A stretch of 64,000 nucleotides of DNA from Viridibacterium sediminicola (GTDB lineage Bacteria; Pseudomonadota; Gammaproteobacteria; Burkholderiales; Rhodocyclaceae): the NCBI RefSeq assembly GCF_039631295.1, contig NZ_JBDIVE010000006.1:1-64000 (forward strand). The letters are read 5' to 3'. This document shows, piece after piece, positions 1 to 7,595 of this stretch; position 1 is the first letter of the stretch; each line of letters begins with the position of its first letter. A program made the translations under genes and the position numbers. The notes below the pieces were generated by a model. That model was given only the letters and a program-made list of their open reading frames with translations, made no database searches and was not told where the DNA came from.

Positions 1-1
1 G

Positions 2-292
2 GGCAGCGAAATGGCCTGCCATGCCCAGCTTGCCAAGCGGCTCCAGATGGATATTTGGTTTGCCGATCCGCACACGCCTTGGCAGCGGGGAAGCAATGAG
101 AACACCAACGGCCTGCTGCGCCAGTTCCTGCCCAAGGGCATGGATTTATCTACAGTCAGTCAGACTCAACTCAACGATATTGCACGCCTGCTAAACGGGC
201 GGCCACGACAAACGCTCGGCTGGCGAACGCCCGAAGAAGCTCTCGCCACCGAAATGCAGAGCTTTTATAACCCTGTTGCACTTGATTCTTGA
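2..292 (+). mobile_element. IS30-family transposase, C-terminal part (cut by window start)
   Basis: The reading frame is open from base 2 to the TGA at 290-292, so only about the last 96 residues are seen. The residues FADPHTPWQRGSNENTNGLL and the following LPKGMDLS match the end of the integrase-like DDE catalytic domain of IS30-family transposases, where the last acidic residue lies in the GSNENTNG segment. The tail NGRPRQTLGWRTPEEAL is also typical of the family. The N-terminal helix-turn-helix and the first two catalytic acids lie outside the window. The right end of the IS should lie just after the stop codon, but I cannot place its terminal repeat exactly without the left end. Confidence 0.9.
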
Positions 293-305
293 GACCAAGA
301 ATCAA
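282..305. repeat. Perfect 9-bp inverted repeat over the transposase stop
   Basis: TTGATTCTT and AAGAATCAA face each other across a 6-base loop, and the transposase TGA lies at the inner edge of the left arm. It may be a terminator hairpin, or it may reflect the IS right end meeting target DNA. No T-run follows, so the terminator role is weak. Confidence 0.5.
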
Positions 306-326
306 TCACTCCGACTTACGGTCTTA
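302..326. repeat. 25-bp dispersed repeat, copy 1
   Basis: This segment matches 1756-1780 at 22 of 25 positions, with core CAATCA-TCCGACTTACGG. Read on the minus strand, each copy lies at the 3' end of a minus-strand gene. Here it contains the stop codon of the membrane-protein gene that ends at 324. Confidence 0.7.
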
Positions 327-686
327 GTGTTCGAAGACGTCAAAATAAATCACCAAATAGATGAAGAGCCCAAAAGTTATAGAAGCACAAGCGACGCCCA
401 GGACGATTCTCAACGGACTTTGCCAGCGTTCAGAAACTTTCTGCGAAATGTGCCGAACCCAAAGGAGGGGTAGCCAAAGCGCCACAACCAAGCCAGAAAG
501 GAACGCAATAGTCTTCAGCTCTTTAAGCCAATCAACGGATTCACCTTGAGAGACCCTATACAGAGCCGCCAATGGCAATATGATCAAAGGGGGTAACAGA
601 GCTTTGCGCGCGAGGGCAGGTAGCAGCTTCATAGCCCTGGCGTCCCCGGCCGCAGGCTTAGGCCCGCCGTTCAAATCGCTGTTCAT
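324..686 (-). CDS. Hypothetical small membrane protein (about 120 aa)
   Basis: I do not recognise a family. The product has three hydrophobic stretches: about residues 30-46 (LLPPLIILPLAALYRV), 58-78 (TIAFLSGLVVALWLPLLWV) and 93-115 (IVLGVACASITFGLFIYLV). It is therefore probably a three-helix inner-membrane protein. The ATG at 686 overlaps the end of the upstream acetyltransferase gene by 29 bases and has only a weak ribosome site. A second ATG at 632 would remove 18 polar residues and leave a 25-base gap, and is equally plausible. It lies next to an IS30 remnant in an accessory patch. Confidence 0.6.
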   Translation of the reverse strand: MNSDLNGGPKPAAGDARAMKLLPALARKALLPPLIILPLAALYRVSQGESVDWLKELKTIAFLSGLVVALWLPLLWVRHISQKVSERWQSPLRIVLGVACASITFGLFIYLVIYFDVFEH

Positions 687-1146
687 TTACTTCTGCACCC
701 CACTGTGTGCCGCGCTGCTGATGAGCAAGGCGAAAACCGAACTTCTCATAAAGGTGCCTTGCTGCGCCAAGGCCTTCAAAAGTCCACAGATAGGCGCGGT
801 CGTAGTTCTGCGACTGACAGAAATCCATCGCTGAATTGAGCAGAGCGGTCCCAACGCCCGTTCCCCGCATCTTGTCTGAAGCGATGAACCAGCGAAGATG
901 CGCGCCGTCCTGCTCGGCGTGGGAGCCGTCGATTGCAATGGCCCCCTCGATATTGCCGTCTTGCAGCGCGAGCCAAAGACCGTCCCGCTCGCCGTCGTAT
1001 CGTTCGCAGAACTCGGCAAGCTCGCGCGCCACCTTGGTCTCAAAGGGCAGGCCAAAGCCAACGAGTTTGCTGTAGTACTGAGCGTGAAGTTCAGCGATCC
1101 TGCCGATCGAGCCCGGTATGTAGTCTTTGTGAATAGTCAGCGTCAT
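658..1146 (-). CDS. GNAT-family N-acetyltransferase
   Basis: A 162-residue product beginning MTLTIHKDYIPGS. The frame is open 32 codons further upstream, but the ATG at 1146 begins the fold. The acetyl-CoA-binding motif A is seen as FIASDKMRGTGVGTALLNSA (Q/RxxGxG/A type), followed by the C-terminal motif YLWTFEGLGAARHLYEKFGF, which is characteristic of GNAT enzymes. It should transfer an acetyl group from acetyl-CoA to an amine. The substrate cannot be told from sequence. It overlaps the start of the downstream membrane-protein gene, so the two may be co-transcribed. Confidence 0.85.
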   Translation of the reverse strand: MTLTIHKDYIPGSIGRIAELHAQYYSKLVGFGLPFETKVARELAEFCERYDGERDGLWLALQDGNIEGAIAIDGSHAEQDGAHLRWFIASDKMRGTGVGTALLNSAMDFCQSQNYDRAYLWTFEGLGAARHLYEKFGFRLAHQQRGTQWGAEVNEQRFERRA

Positions 1147-1280
1147 GATGAAGTGCGAGATGGCTTCACGAAATGGCCTAAGGAATGAAAGGGACTTCCC
1201 CGTCCCGAGTCTGCGGCGGAAGCCGCATGATGGCGCTTCCACGCTTCATCATGCCACTCATACAAGGGCCGTCCATGAGG

Positions 1281-1370
1281 AGTGTAGCCTGGATGCAGCG
1301 AAGCGAAATCCGGGGCTGTTGAGGCAACGGAAAGGCCCTGGATCCCGCCATTCGCCTGAATTCGGGCGAC
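1281..1370. repeat. Dispersed intergenic repeat, copy 1 (~90 bp)
   Basis: This segment and 1613-1690 share a common layout: GTAGC, then AGCGAAATCC, then CAACGGAAAGGCCC, then GGAT, and an end near TCGGGC or TCCGGGC. Identity is roughly 70 percent by eye. GGAT/ATCC and GCC/GGC arms suggest an imperfect hairpin. It resembles REP-like intergenic repeats common in proteobacteria. Confidence 0.65.
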
Positions 1371-1373
1371 TTG

Positions 1374-1571
1374 CTAGCTCTTTGCGCCGCTCACTTTTCT
1401 GCGCCTGCTCAACTCTTGCTTTACCGTTGATATGGCTAGGAAAAATGCAGTGATGAACAGTGCGACTTGATGTGCCATTGGAGCGTCGCTGGAAAGTAGG
1501 GCCAAAATTAAAACTACCGTCGTACATGAAGCGCTAACTAAAACGTAGAGCAGTTCTTTTCTGCTTTTCAT
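1374..1571 (-). CDS. Hypothetical 65-aa membrane protein
   Basis: A short gene with a good ribosome site (GAGGAC, 5 bases before the ATG at 1571), which supports it being translated. The product has two hydrophobic helices, about residues 7-25 (LLYVLVSASCTTVVLILAL) and 33-48 (AHQVALFITAFFLAIS). It ends in a basic tail rich in Arg and Lys, consistent with a small inner-membrane hairpin whose ends are cytoplasmic. No family was recognised. It is bracketed by the two copies of the ~80-90-bp dispersed repeat. Confidence 0.6.
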   Translation of the reverse strand: MKSRKELLYVLVSASCTTVVLILALLSSDAPMAHQVALFITAFFLAISTVKQELSRRRKVSGAKS

Positions 1572-1612
1572 TAAATGTCCTCGGCTTATGCTTCATCAGA
1601 AATGTAGCGCTG

Positions 1613-1690
1613 AGTGTAGCGTAGCGAAATCCAGGTCGCTTGAGACAACGGAAAGGCCCCGGATTCAGGCATACGCTTGTGTCCGGGCTA
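1613..1690. repeat. Dispersed intergenic repeat, copy 2 (~78 bp)
   Basis: Second copy of the element at 1281-1370. It keeps the GCGAAATCC and ACAACGGAAAGGCCCCGGAT blocks and ends in GTCCGGGC. It lies upstream of the small membrane-protein gene, in direct orientation relative to copy 1. Confidence 0.65.
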
Positions 1691-1713
1691 TTTGCTGAAT
1701 GAATTGCACAAAC

Positions 1714-1741
1714 GTCGGAAGGCGCCTGCGGCTTTTCCGAC
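1714..1741. repeat. REP-like hairpin
   Basis: GTCGGAA pairs with TTCCGAC around a GC-rich core containing a GCC/GGC inner stem. Hairpins of the GTCGGAA...TTCCGAC type are widespread REP-like elements. It follows the 3' end of the minus-strand gene 1756-2382 and could also act as a weak terminator or RNA-stabilising hairpin. Confidence 0.5.
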
Positions 1742-1755
1742 CTACCTCCGTGCAT

Positions 1756-1780
1756 TCAATCATTCCGACTTACGGCCTTT
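1756..1780. repeat. 25-bp dispersed repeat, copy 2
   Basis: Matches 302-326 at 22 of 25 positions. Here the repeat encodes the last codons of the minus-strand gene 1756-2382 (...AVSRND and stop). The C-terminus of that protein may therefore have been supplied by a repeat insertion or recombination event. Confidence 0.65.
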
Positions 1781-2382
1781 TTCCATACAGAAAGGGTTTT
1801 ATTTTGCTCATTTTTCTTTATTTCTTCAAGACTTGAAAAAAACTCAGGCTCAATATCAATTTTTCCATCGATAATTCTGTGGCAATGTATCGGCGCCTTA
1901 CGCCCATTGTTTTTGATGTAATCGTAAGCAATGCGGTGGGCTTGCATAATCTGACGCTGAATTGCCTCGCCACAATCTTTTTTCATTGTGGCTCGAACTA
2001 CAACAACTAGATCGATATCCTTTAAATGAACGACATCACGATACTCGACAGTTTTTCCATCCGGTATCGACAGTGCATTCATTAGCCTGTCGATTTGAGC
2101 GCCAACAGGCCGTTTGAGGGTTTTTTCGTAAAAATCATCAAAAATTTTTTTTGCGAAGCACGTGCCGATAAAACACATGACAGTTCCAACAATCTCTAGT
2201 CCGCCAAGTGCGGTTAATTGTTTGTTTTGATAAAACGCGGGGATGGTTTCAAAGTATTCGCGGCTATATTTCCATCCGTCAGTATTGAAGAAAGGCTCTA
2301 GTATTTCTTCTTCTACGTCAGCCAATACTCTAAAAAAGTGGCTCTGGCCTTCTGCTGCGAATGAATAATATGTGTCAGACAT
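1756..2382 (-). CDS. Hypothetical protein, 208 aa
   Basis: Starts MSDTYYSFAAEG and ends VSRND. No family was recognised. The protein is largely soluble and acidic to neutral. One hydrophobic stretch near residues 56-75 (LTALGGLEIVGTVMCFIGTC) might be a single helix, as seen in small toxin- or effector-like proteins, but that is only a guess. Base composition is visibly AT-richer than the TCA genes next door, which fits recent acquisition. The last codons lie in a dispersed repeat shared with 302-326. It is oriented with the other accessory genes and separated from acnB by a strong terminator. Confidence 0.6.
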   Translation of the reverse strand: MSDTYYSFAAEGQSHFFRVLADVEEEILEPFFNTDGWKYSREYFETIPAFYQNKQLTALGGLEIVGTVMCFIGTCFAKKIFDDFYEKTLKRPVGAQIDRLMNALSIPDGKTVEYRDVVHLKDIDLVVVVRATMKKDCGEAIQRQIMQAHRIAYDYIKNNGRKAPIHCHRIIDGKIDIEPEFFSSLEEIKKNEQNKTLSVWKKAVSRND

Positions 2383-2564
2383 GAGCGAGATACCTGTGAA
2401 ATCTAACTGGTAGTAGACGGATCTATGCGTCCATCTACGGTGAAGAGTATGAACAGAAAAATTTCCGCATACATCATTGTTTCGTCGACTGCATCCCTAC
2501 AGTTTGCCTGCGTACACATCTCAATAGTGCGGACAGAGGGGTATAGCGCAAACAATCCCCAAAC

Positions 2565-2594
2565 AAAAACGCCCCGCAAAAGCGGGGCGTTTTT
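2565..2594. terminator. Bidirectional intrinsic terminator after acnB
   Basis: AAAAAC-GCCCCGC-AAAA-GCGGGGC-GTTTTT is a perfect stem flanked by A and T runs, so it works in either direction. It ends the acnB transcript on the minus strand, 24 bases after the stop codon. Confidence 0.95.
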
Positions 2595-2618
2595 ATTGCA
2601 GCCAAATCAATCAACCAA

Positions 2619-5228
2619 TCAGGCCTTCACTTCGTCAGCCACTTCCTTGTACTCGGCGATCTGGTCGAAGTTCATGTAGCGGTAGATCTTGCCGGCGTCG
2701 GCGTTGATGACGCCCATGTCGGCTTGATATTCCGCGACGGTCGGCAGGCGGCCGATCTTCGAGGCGATGGCGGCGACTTCGGCCGAGGACAGGTACACAT
2801 TGGTGTTCTTGCCCAGACGGTTGGGGAAGTTGCGCGTCGAGGTGGAGACGACGGTGGCGCCTTCGCGCACTTGGGCCTGGTTGCCCATGCACAGCGAGCA
2901 GCCGGGCATTTCGGTGCGCGCGCCGGCGGTGCCGAAGACGCCGTAGTGGCCTTCCTTGGTCAGCTCGGAGGCGTCCATCTTGGTCGGCGGGGCGACCCAC
3001 AGCTTGACGGGGATGTCGCGCTTGCCTTCGAGCAGCTTGGAGGCGGCGCGGAAGTGGCCGATGTTGGTCATGCAGGAGCCGATGAAGACTTCATCGATCG
3101 GCGTGCCGGCGACTTCGGACAGCGGCTTGGCGTCGTCCGGGTCATTCGGGCAGCAGAGGATGGGCTCGGTGATGTCGGCCAGGTCGATCTCGATGATGTG
3201 CGCGTACTCGGCATTGGCGTCCGGGGCGAGCAGTTCGCCGTTGGCGATCCAGTCTTCCATCTTGGCGATGCGGCGTTCGAGCGTGCGCTTGTCGGCGTAG
3301 CCGTCGGCGATCATGTTCTTGAGGAGCACGATGTTCGACTGCATGTATTCGACGATGGGCGCCTTGTTCAGGCGCACCGTGCAGCCGGCGGCAGAACGTT
3401 CGGCGGAGGCGTCGGAGAGTTCGAAAGCTTGTTCGACCTTGAGATCGGGCAGGCCTTCGATTTCGAGAATGCGGCCGGAGAACTCGTTGATCTTGCCGGC
3501 CTTGGCGACGGTCAGCAGGCCTTGCTTGATGGCGTAGAGCGGGATCGCATGGACGAGGTCACGCAGGGTGACGCCGCGCTTTTGTGCTTCTTCCATCGAG
3601 CCCTTGAAGCGCACCAGCACCGATTCGGGCATGTCCAGCGGCATCACGCCAGTGGCGGCTGCGAAGGCCACCAGGCCGGAGCCGGCCGGGAAGCTGATGC
3701 CGACCGGGAAGCGGGTGTGGCTGTCGCCGCCGGTGCCGACGGTGTCGGGCAACAGCATGCGGTTGAGCCAGGAGTGGATCACGCCGTCACCGGGGCGCAG
3801 CGAGATGCCGCCACGGCTGGAGATGAAGGCCGGCAGTTCGCGGTGCGTCTTGACGTCAACCGGCTTCGGATAGGCCGCCGTGTGGCAGAAGGATTGCATC
3901 ACCAGGTCGGCCGAAAAACCCAGACAAGCGAGGTCTTTCAATTCGTCGCGGGTCATCGGGCCGGTGGTGTCTTGCGAGCCGACCGAGGTCATCTTCGGTT
4001 CGCAGTAGGTGCCGGGGCGCATGCCCTGACCTTCCGGGAGGCCACAGGCGCGGCCGACCATCTTCTGCGCCAGGGTGTAGCCCTTGCCGGTATCAGCCGG
4101 GATCTGCGGCAGGCGGAACAGGGTGGAGGCGGGCAGGCCGAGGAATTCACGTGCCTTGCCGGTGAGGCTGCGGCCGATGATCAGGTTGATACGGCCGCCG
4201 GCGCGCACTTCGTCGAGCAGCACCAGGGTCTTCAGCTGCGATTCTGCAATCGTGGCGCCGCCCTTGGTGGCGGTGACCTTGCCGGTCGCGTGGTCGACGT
4301 TGAGGGTGATTTCGTCGCCCATGTCCATCTTGGCGACGTCGATTTCAATCGGCAGCGCGCCCGCATCTTCCTGCGTGTTGAAGAAGATCGGGGCGATCTT
4401 GCCACCCAGGCAGACGCCGCCGAACTTCTTGTTCGGCACGTAGGGGATGTCTTCGCCGGTCCACCACAGCACGGAGTTGGTGGCGGATTTGCGCGAGGAG
4501 CCGGTACCGACCACGTCACCGACGTAGGCGACGAGGTTACCCTTGGCGGCGAGATCCTGGATCATCTTGATCGGGCCGCGCTTGCCGTCTTCTTCCGGCG
4601 TGATACCGGGGCGGGCGTTCTTGAGCATGGCCAGCGCGTGCAGCGGAATGTCCGGGCGGCTCCAGGCGTCGGGCGCGGGCGAGAGGTCGTCGGTATTGGT
4701 TTCGCCGGTGACCTTGAGCACGGTCAGCTTGATCGCGCTGGGGAATTCGGGGCGGCTGGTGAACCACTCGGCTTCGGCCCAGCTCTTGATCACTTCTTGT
4801 GCAACGGCATTGCCGGCCTTGGCTTTTTCGGCAACGTCATGGAAGAAGTCGAACATCAGCAGGGTCTTCTTCAGCGCGGCGCCGGCGATGGGCGCCAGGG
4901 CTGCGTCGTCGAGCAGGTCGATGAGCGGCTTGACGTTGTAACCGCCGACCATGTGGCCGAGCAGTTCGGTGGCCTTGGCCTTGTCGATCAGCGGGCTGCT
5001 GATGTCGCCATGGGCGATGGCGGCCAGGAAGGAGGCCTTGACCTTGGCGGCATCATCGACGCCCGGCGGGACGCGGTGGGTGATCAGGTCAAGCAGAAAG
5101 GCTTCTTCGCCCGCAGGTGGGGCCTTGATCAGTTCGACCAGTGCGCCGGTTTGCTTTGCATCCAGCGGCAGCGGCGGAATACCCAGCGCGGCGCGCTCGG
5201 CAACGTGTTGGCGATAGGCTTCAAGCAC
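2619..5228 (-). CDS. acnB: Aconitate hydratase B (bifunctional aconitase/2-methylisocitrate dehydratase)
   Basis: Converts citrate to isocitrate via cis-aconitate in the TCA cycle, using a [4Fe-4S] cluster in the cytoplasm. The 869-residue product is close to the usual AcnB length (about 865). It begins VLEAYRQHVAERAALGIPPL, the typical AcnB N-terminus, with the HEAT-like domain first and the swivel domain next, as in AcnB rather than AcnA. Cluster ligands are visible as one Cys in FIGSCMTNIGH and a CxxC pair in MPGCSLCMGN. I chose the GTG at 5228 because GGAGG lies 7 bases upstream and family proteins start at this LEAYR. The frame stays open 15 codons further. It is the last gene of the leftward mdh/CitE-like/acnB group. 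Confidence 0.97.
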   Translation of the reverse strand: MLEAYRQHVAERAALGIPPLPLDAKQTGALVELIKAPPAGEEAFLLDLITHRVPPGVDDAAKVKASFLAAIAHGDISSPLIDKAKATELLGHMVGGYNVKPLIDLLDDAALAPIAGAALKKTLLMFDFFHDVAEKAKAGNAVAQEVIKSWAEAEWFTSRPEFPSAIKLTVLKVTGETNTDDLSPAPDAWSRPDIPLHALAMLKNARPGITPEEDGKRGPIKMIQDLAAKGNLVAYVGDVVGTGSSRKSATNSVLWWTGEDIPYVPNKKFGGVCLGGKIAPIFFNTQEDAGALPIEIDVAKMDMGDEITLNVDHATGKVTATKGGATIAESQLKTLVLLDEVRAGGRINLIIGRSLTGKAREFLGLPASTLFRLPQIPADTGKGYTLAQKMVGRACGLPEGQGMRPGTYCEPKMTSVGSQDTTGPMTRDELKDLACLGFSADLVMQSFCHTAAYPKPVDVKTHRELPAFISSRGGISLRPGDGVIHSWLNRMLLPDTVGTGGDSHTRFPVGISFPAGSGLVAFAAATGVMPLDMPESVLVRFKGSMEEAQKRGVTLRDLVHAIPLYAIKQGLLTVAKAGKINEFSGRILEIEGLPDLKVEQAFELSDASAERSAAGCTVRLNKAPIVEYMQSNIVLLKNMIADGYADKRTLERRIAKMEDWIANGELLAPDANAEYAHIIEIDLADITEPILCCPNDPDDAKPLSEVAGTPIDEVFIGSCMTNIGHFRAASKLLEGKRDIPVKLWVAPPTKMDASELTKEGHYGVFGTAGARTEMPGCSLCMGNQAQVREGATVVSTSTRNFPNRLGKNTNVYLSSAEVAAIASKIGRLPTVAEYQADMGVINADAGKIYRYMNFDQIAEYKEVADEVKA

Positions 5229-5287
5229 GGTCAAATCCTCCAGCAGTGTTCCGTTGGCCTGTTGGGGCGGCAACGGTATTCATAAAA

Positions 5288-6298
5288 TCAAAAGAAGCGT
5301 TCGCTTGCCTGTTCCGGCATCTTAGCGCCGGTGGCCTGCGCGCGCTTGAGCAGGTTCCAGTAGTACCGGTATGACGCACGGTCGTGCAGACGACCATCCA
5401 TCTGTATGGGCCCCCACAACGCGTCCTGCGCCGCAGAGATCACTTCATGGGCTTCAACGAGTTCGCTGAAATCCGGCTGCATCGCCTCCAGAATCGGGCC
5501 GATCTGGTTCGGATGGATGCTCCACATGCGCAGGAAGCCGAATTCCTCGCGGGCGCGTCGGGCGTCCGCGTGGATCTTCTGCACATCGCGCAGTTCGGTG
5601 CATACATTGTGCGTGGGCACGACCCGGTGAGCCAGCGCGGCGGCGGCGATTTCTGTCTTGGCACGACGCAGGATGGCATGCTCGAACTGACCGGGGCTTT
5701 GCATCGCCGAGCCGGCAATCGCCCCCTGATGCGCGCTGACAAAATCCATCAAGCCGAAATCCAGCGATTCAACTCCGGGCAGCGCAGCGATCTCCCAGAC
5801 CTGGTGCAAGGCGCCAGTCGTTTCGATCAGCACATGCAGCGGAATCTGCCGCTGCAGCCCGGCGTCCCGCTCGGCTTCGCGCAGCGCACGCAGCACCCGG
5901 CGTACATCGTCCGCATGGCGGGCCTTGGGCTGGGTGATGAAGGCGAGCCGCGAGCCGGCTGCGGCCACGGCATGTTGCAGGTCGCTGAGCCAGGCAGGGT
6001 GGGTGATGTCGTGAATGCGGATGCCGACGCGCCCGAAGCGGTTGTCCTCGCTCATCACCAGGGCGGCTGCCATGGCGATGTGTTCGCGCTCGCGGCCGAC
6101 GGCGGCGCCGTCTTCGCAGTCAAAACTCAGGTCGATCGTGGCCATGCCCTGAGTCGCTGTTTCCTGCTGCAAAGCGAGGGCTTTGCGCATCAGCTTCTCG
6201 TTGCCGGCATAGTGGTCCACCGCCGGCAAGGCGGGCAGCTGCCCGCCTTCCGGGAAGAGCACTGCATCAGGATGAATGCGAGTGCCCATCTGCGTCAT
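5288..6298 (-). CDS. HpcH/HpaI aldolase family, CitE-like CoA-ester lyase
   Basis: A 336-residue TIM-barrel lyase of the CitE/malyl-CoA lyase type. Visible marks are the DLSFDCEDGA strand with metal- and CoA-binding acids (about residues 55-64), RIHDIT, the glutamate in LIETTGAL, GVESLDFGLMDF, and MWSIHPNQIGPI near the end. Family members cleave or condense malyl-CoA, citramalyl-CoA or related beta-hydroxyacyl-CoAs. The exact substrate is not evident. Its ATG overlaps the mdh stop by one base (TGATG), which implies translational coupling and a role tied to malate/TCA metabolism. No citrate-lyase alpha or gamma subunit gene is nearby, so true citrate lyase is unlikely. Confidence 0.85.
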   Translation of the reverse strand: MTQMGTRIHPDAVLFPEGGQLPALPAVDHYAGNEKLMRKALALQQETATQGMATIDLSFDCEDGAAVGREREHIAMAAALVMSEDNRFGRVGIRIHDITHPAWLSDLQHAVAAAGSRLAFITQPKARHADDVRRVLRALREAERDAGLQRQIPLHVLIETTGALHQVWEIAALPGVESLDFGLMDFVSAHQGAIAGSAMQSPGQFEHAILRRAKTEIAAAALAHRVVPTHNVCTELRDVQKIHADARRAREEFGFLRMWSIHPNQIGPILEAMQPDFSELVEAHEVISAAQDALWGPIQMDGRLHDRASYRYYWNLLKRAQATGAKMPEQASERFF

Positions 6299-7290
6299 CA
6301 GGCCAGCAGGTCGGCAACGCCGGCGCGCTCTTCTTCGAGTTCCTTGAGCGTCAGTGCGATGCGTTCGGCCGAGAAGGCGTCGATTTCCAGACCTTCGACG
6401 CGCTTGTATTCACCGTTGGCGGTGATCACCGGCACGCCGAAGACGATGCCTTCGGGAATGCCGTAGGAGCCATCCGAGGGAATGCCCATGGTGACCCATT
6501 CGCCGTTCGAGCCGAGCACCCAGTCACGGATGTGGTCGATGGCGGCATTGGCGGCCGAAGCTGCCGAGGACAGGCCGCGCGCTTCGATGATCGCTGCGCC
6601 GCGCTTGCCGACGGTGGGCAGGAAGGTGTCGCGGTTCCAGGCTTCGTCATTGATCAGCGCCTTCACGTTGTCGCCATTGCTGGTGACGAAACGGTAGTCG
6701 GCGTACATGGTCGGCGAGTGATTGCCCCACACCACCAGGCTCTTGAGCGAGTCGACGCTGCGGCCGGACTTGGCAGCCAGTTGCGACAGCGCACGGTTGT
6801 GGTCCAGGCGCAGCATGGCGGTGAAGTTGCCTTCCTTGACGCGGCCGAACTTCTTGGCCGTTTCCTTGGCGATGTAGGCATTGGTGTTACAGGGGTTGCC
6901 GACCACCAGCACCTTGACGTCCGGATCGGCGTACTGGCCGATCGCTGCACCTTGCACGGTGAAGATCTTGGCGTTCTCGGTCAGCAGGTCCTTGCGCTCC
7001 ATGCCGGGGCCGCGCGGGCGGGCGCCGACCAGCAGGGCGACATTGGTGTCCTTGAAGGCGACGTTCGGATCATCGGTGGCGATCACGCCGGCCAGCAGCG
7101 GGAATGCGCAGTCTTCCAGCTCCATGATGACGCCTTTGACGGCCTTCTGGGCTTGCGGCAGGTCGAGCAGTTGCAGGATGACGGGTTGATCCTTGCCGAG
7201 CATTTCACCGCTGGCAATGCGGAACAGCAGGCTGTAACCAATTTGACCGGCGGCGCCGGTAACGGTGACACGAACGGGGGTCTTGGACAT
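6298..7290 (-). CDS. mdh: Malate dehydrogenase (NAD-dependent)
   Basis: Oxidises malate to oxaloacetate with NAD+. The 330-residue product starts MSKTPVRVTVTGAAGQIGYS. The Rossmann glycine motif GAAGQIGY lies at the N-terminus. VGARPRGPGMERKDLL is the mobile substrate loop with its arginines, and LDHNRALSQLA plus VWGNHSPTMYADY (catalytic His) follow. This is the LDH-like group of about 330 residues found in betaproteobacteria. The ATG at 7290 is chosen because AGGAG sits 6 bases before it and the extra 41 upstream codons have no family match. It is the first gene of the leftward group, opposite the GntR gene, with a candidate operator between. Confidence 0.97.
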   Translation of the reverse strand: MSKTPVRVTVTGAAGQIGYSLLFRIASGEMLGKDQPVILQLLDLPQAQKAVKGVIMELEDCAFPLLAGVIATDDPNVAFKDTNVALLVGARPRGPGMERKDLLTENAKIFTVQGAAIGQYADPDVKVLVVGNPCNTNAYIAKETAKKFGRVKEGNFTAMLRLDHNRALSQLAAKSGRSVDSLKSLVVWGNHSPTMYADYRFVTSNGDNVKALINDEAWNRDTFLPTVGKRGAAIIEARGLSSAASAANAAIDHIRDWVLGSNGEWVTMGIPSDGSYGIPEGIVFGVPVITANGEYKRVEGLEIDAFSAERIALTLKELEEERAGVADLLA

Positions 7291-7540
7291 TGAGAACTCC
7301 TGGATCAATAGATCGCGATGCGAGCGGTCATTAAAGGGGTCGGTCTTGCGCAACGGTTTGAAGTCTCTTCCGGAAGGTCCTTGCGCAGTTACCTCGCAGC
7401 AGCGTGCAAGCATTGTGCGGCGTTGCGACCTTCACTCATGACTGTAACGCAGCCATTTCATGCTGGCCACATTTGTTATGGGAACGCTTCAAGGCCGCAA
7501 GCTTACACCGTTTTTGCGATGTGAGTCAAAAGCTGTGTTA

Positions 7541-7556
7541 TGTCTTATATAAGACA
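7541..7556. promoter_or_regulatory. 16-bp perfect palindrome, candidate GntR operator
   Basis: TGTCTTATATAAGACA reads the same on both strands and stands in the 305-base gap between mdh and the divergent gntR gene, 40 bases before the regulator's start. It is AT-rich at the centre, as are many operators of GntR/HutC-type dimers, and it overlaps sequence that could serve as a -10 region in either direction. That placement suggests autoregulation and control of mdh. Nothing else with clear function was seen in the 7291-7595 gap. Confidence 0.6.
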
Positions 7557-7595
7557 CAAGACGCATGATGGACGCATTCTGAAAATTATGTTTCA

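Noticed and set aside
1147..1760. Integron attC sites between the small genes
   Set aside because: The conserved RYYYAAC/GTTRRRY core sites are not present in the right arrangement, and no integrase is in view.
2425..2679. Plus-strand frame of 84 codons before acnB
   Set aside because: It crosses the strong terminator and overlaps the acnB 3' end, with no ribosome site or family.
2724..5285. Long open frame of about 853 codons on the plus strand
   Set aside because: It is antisense to acnB, whose protein is unmistakable. The frame is open only because of the GC-rich codon pattern.
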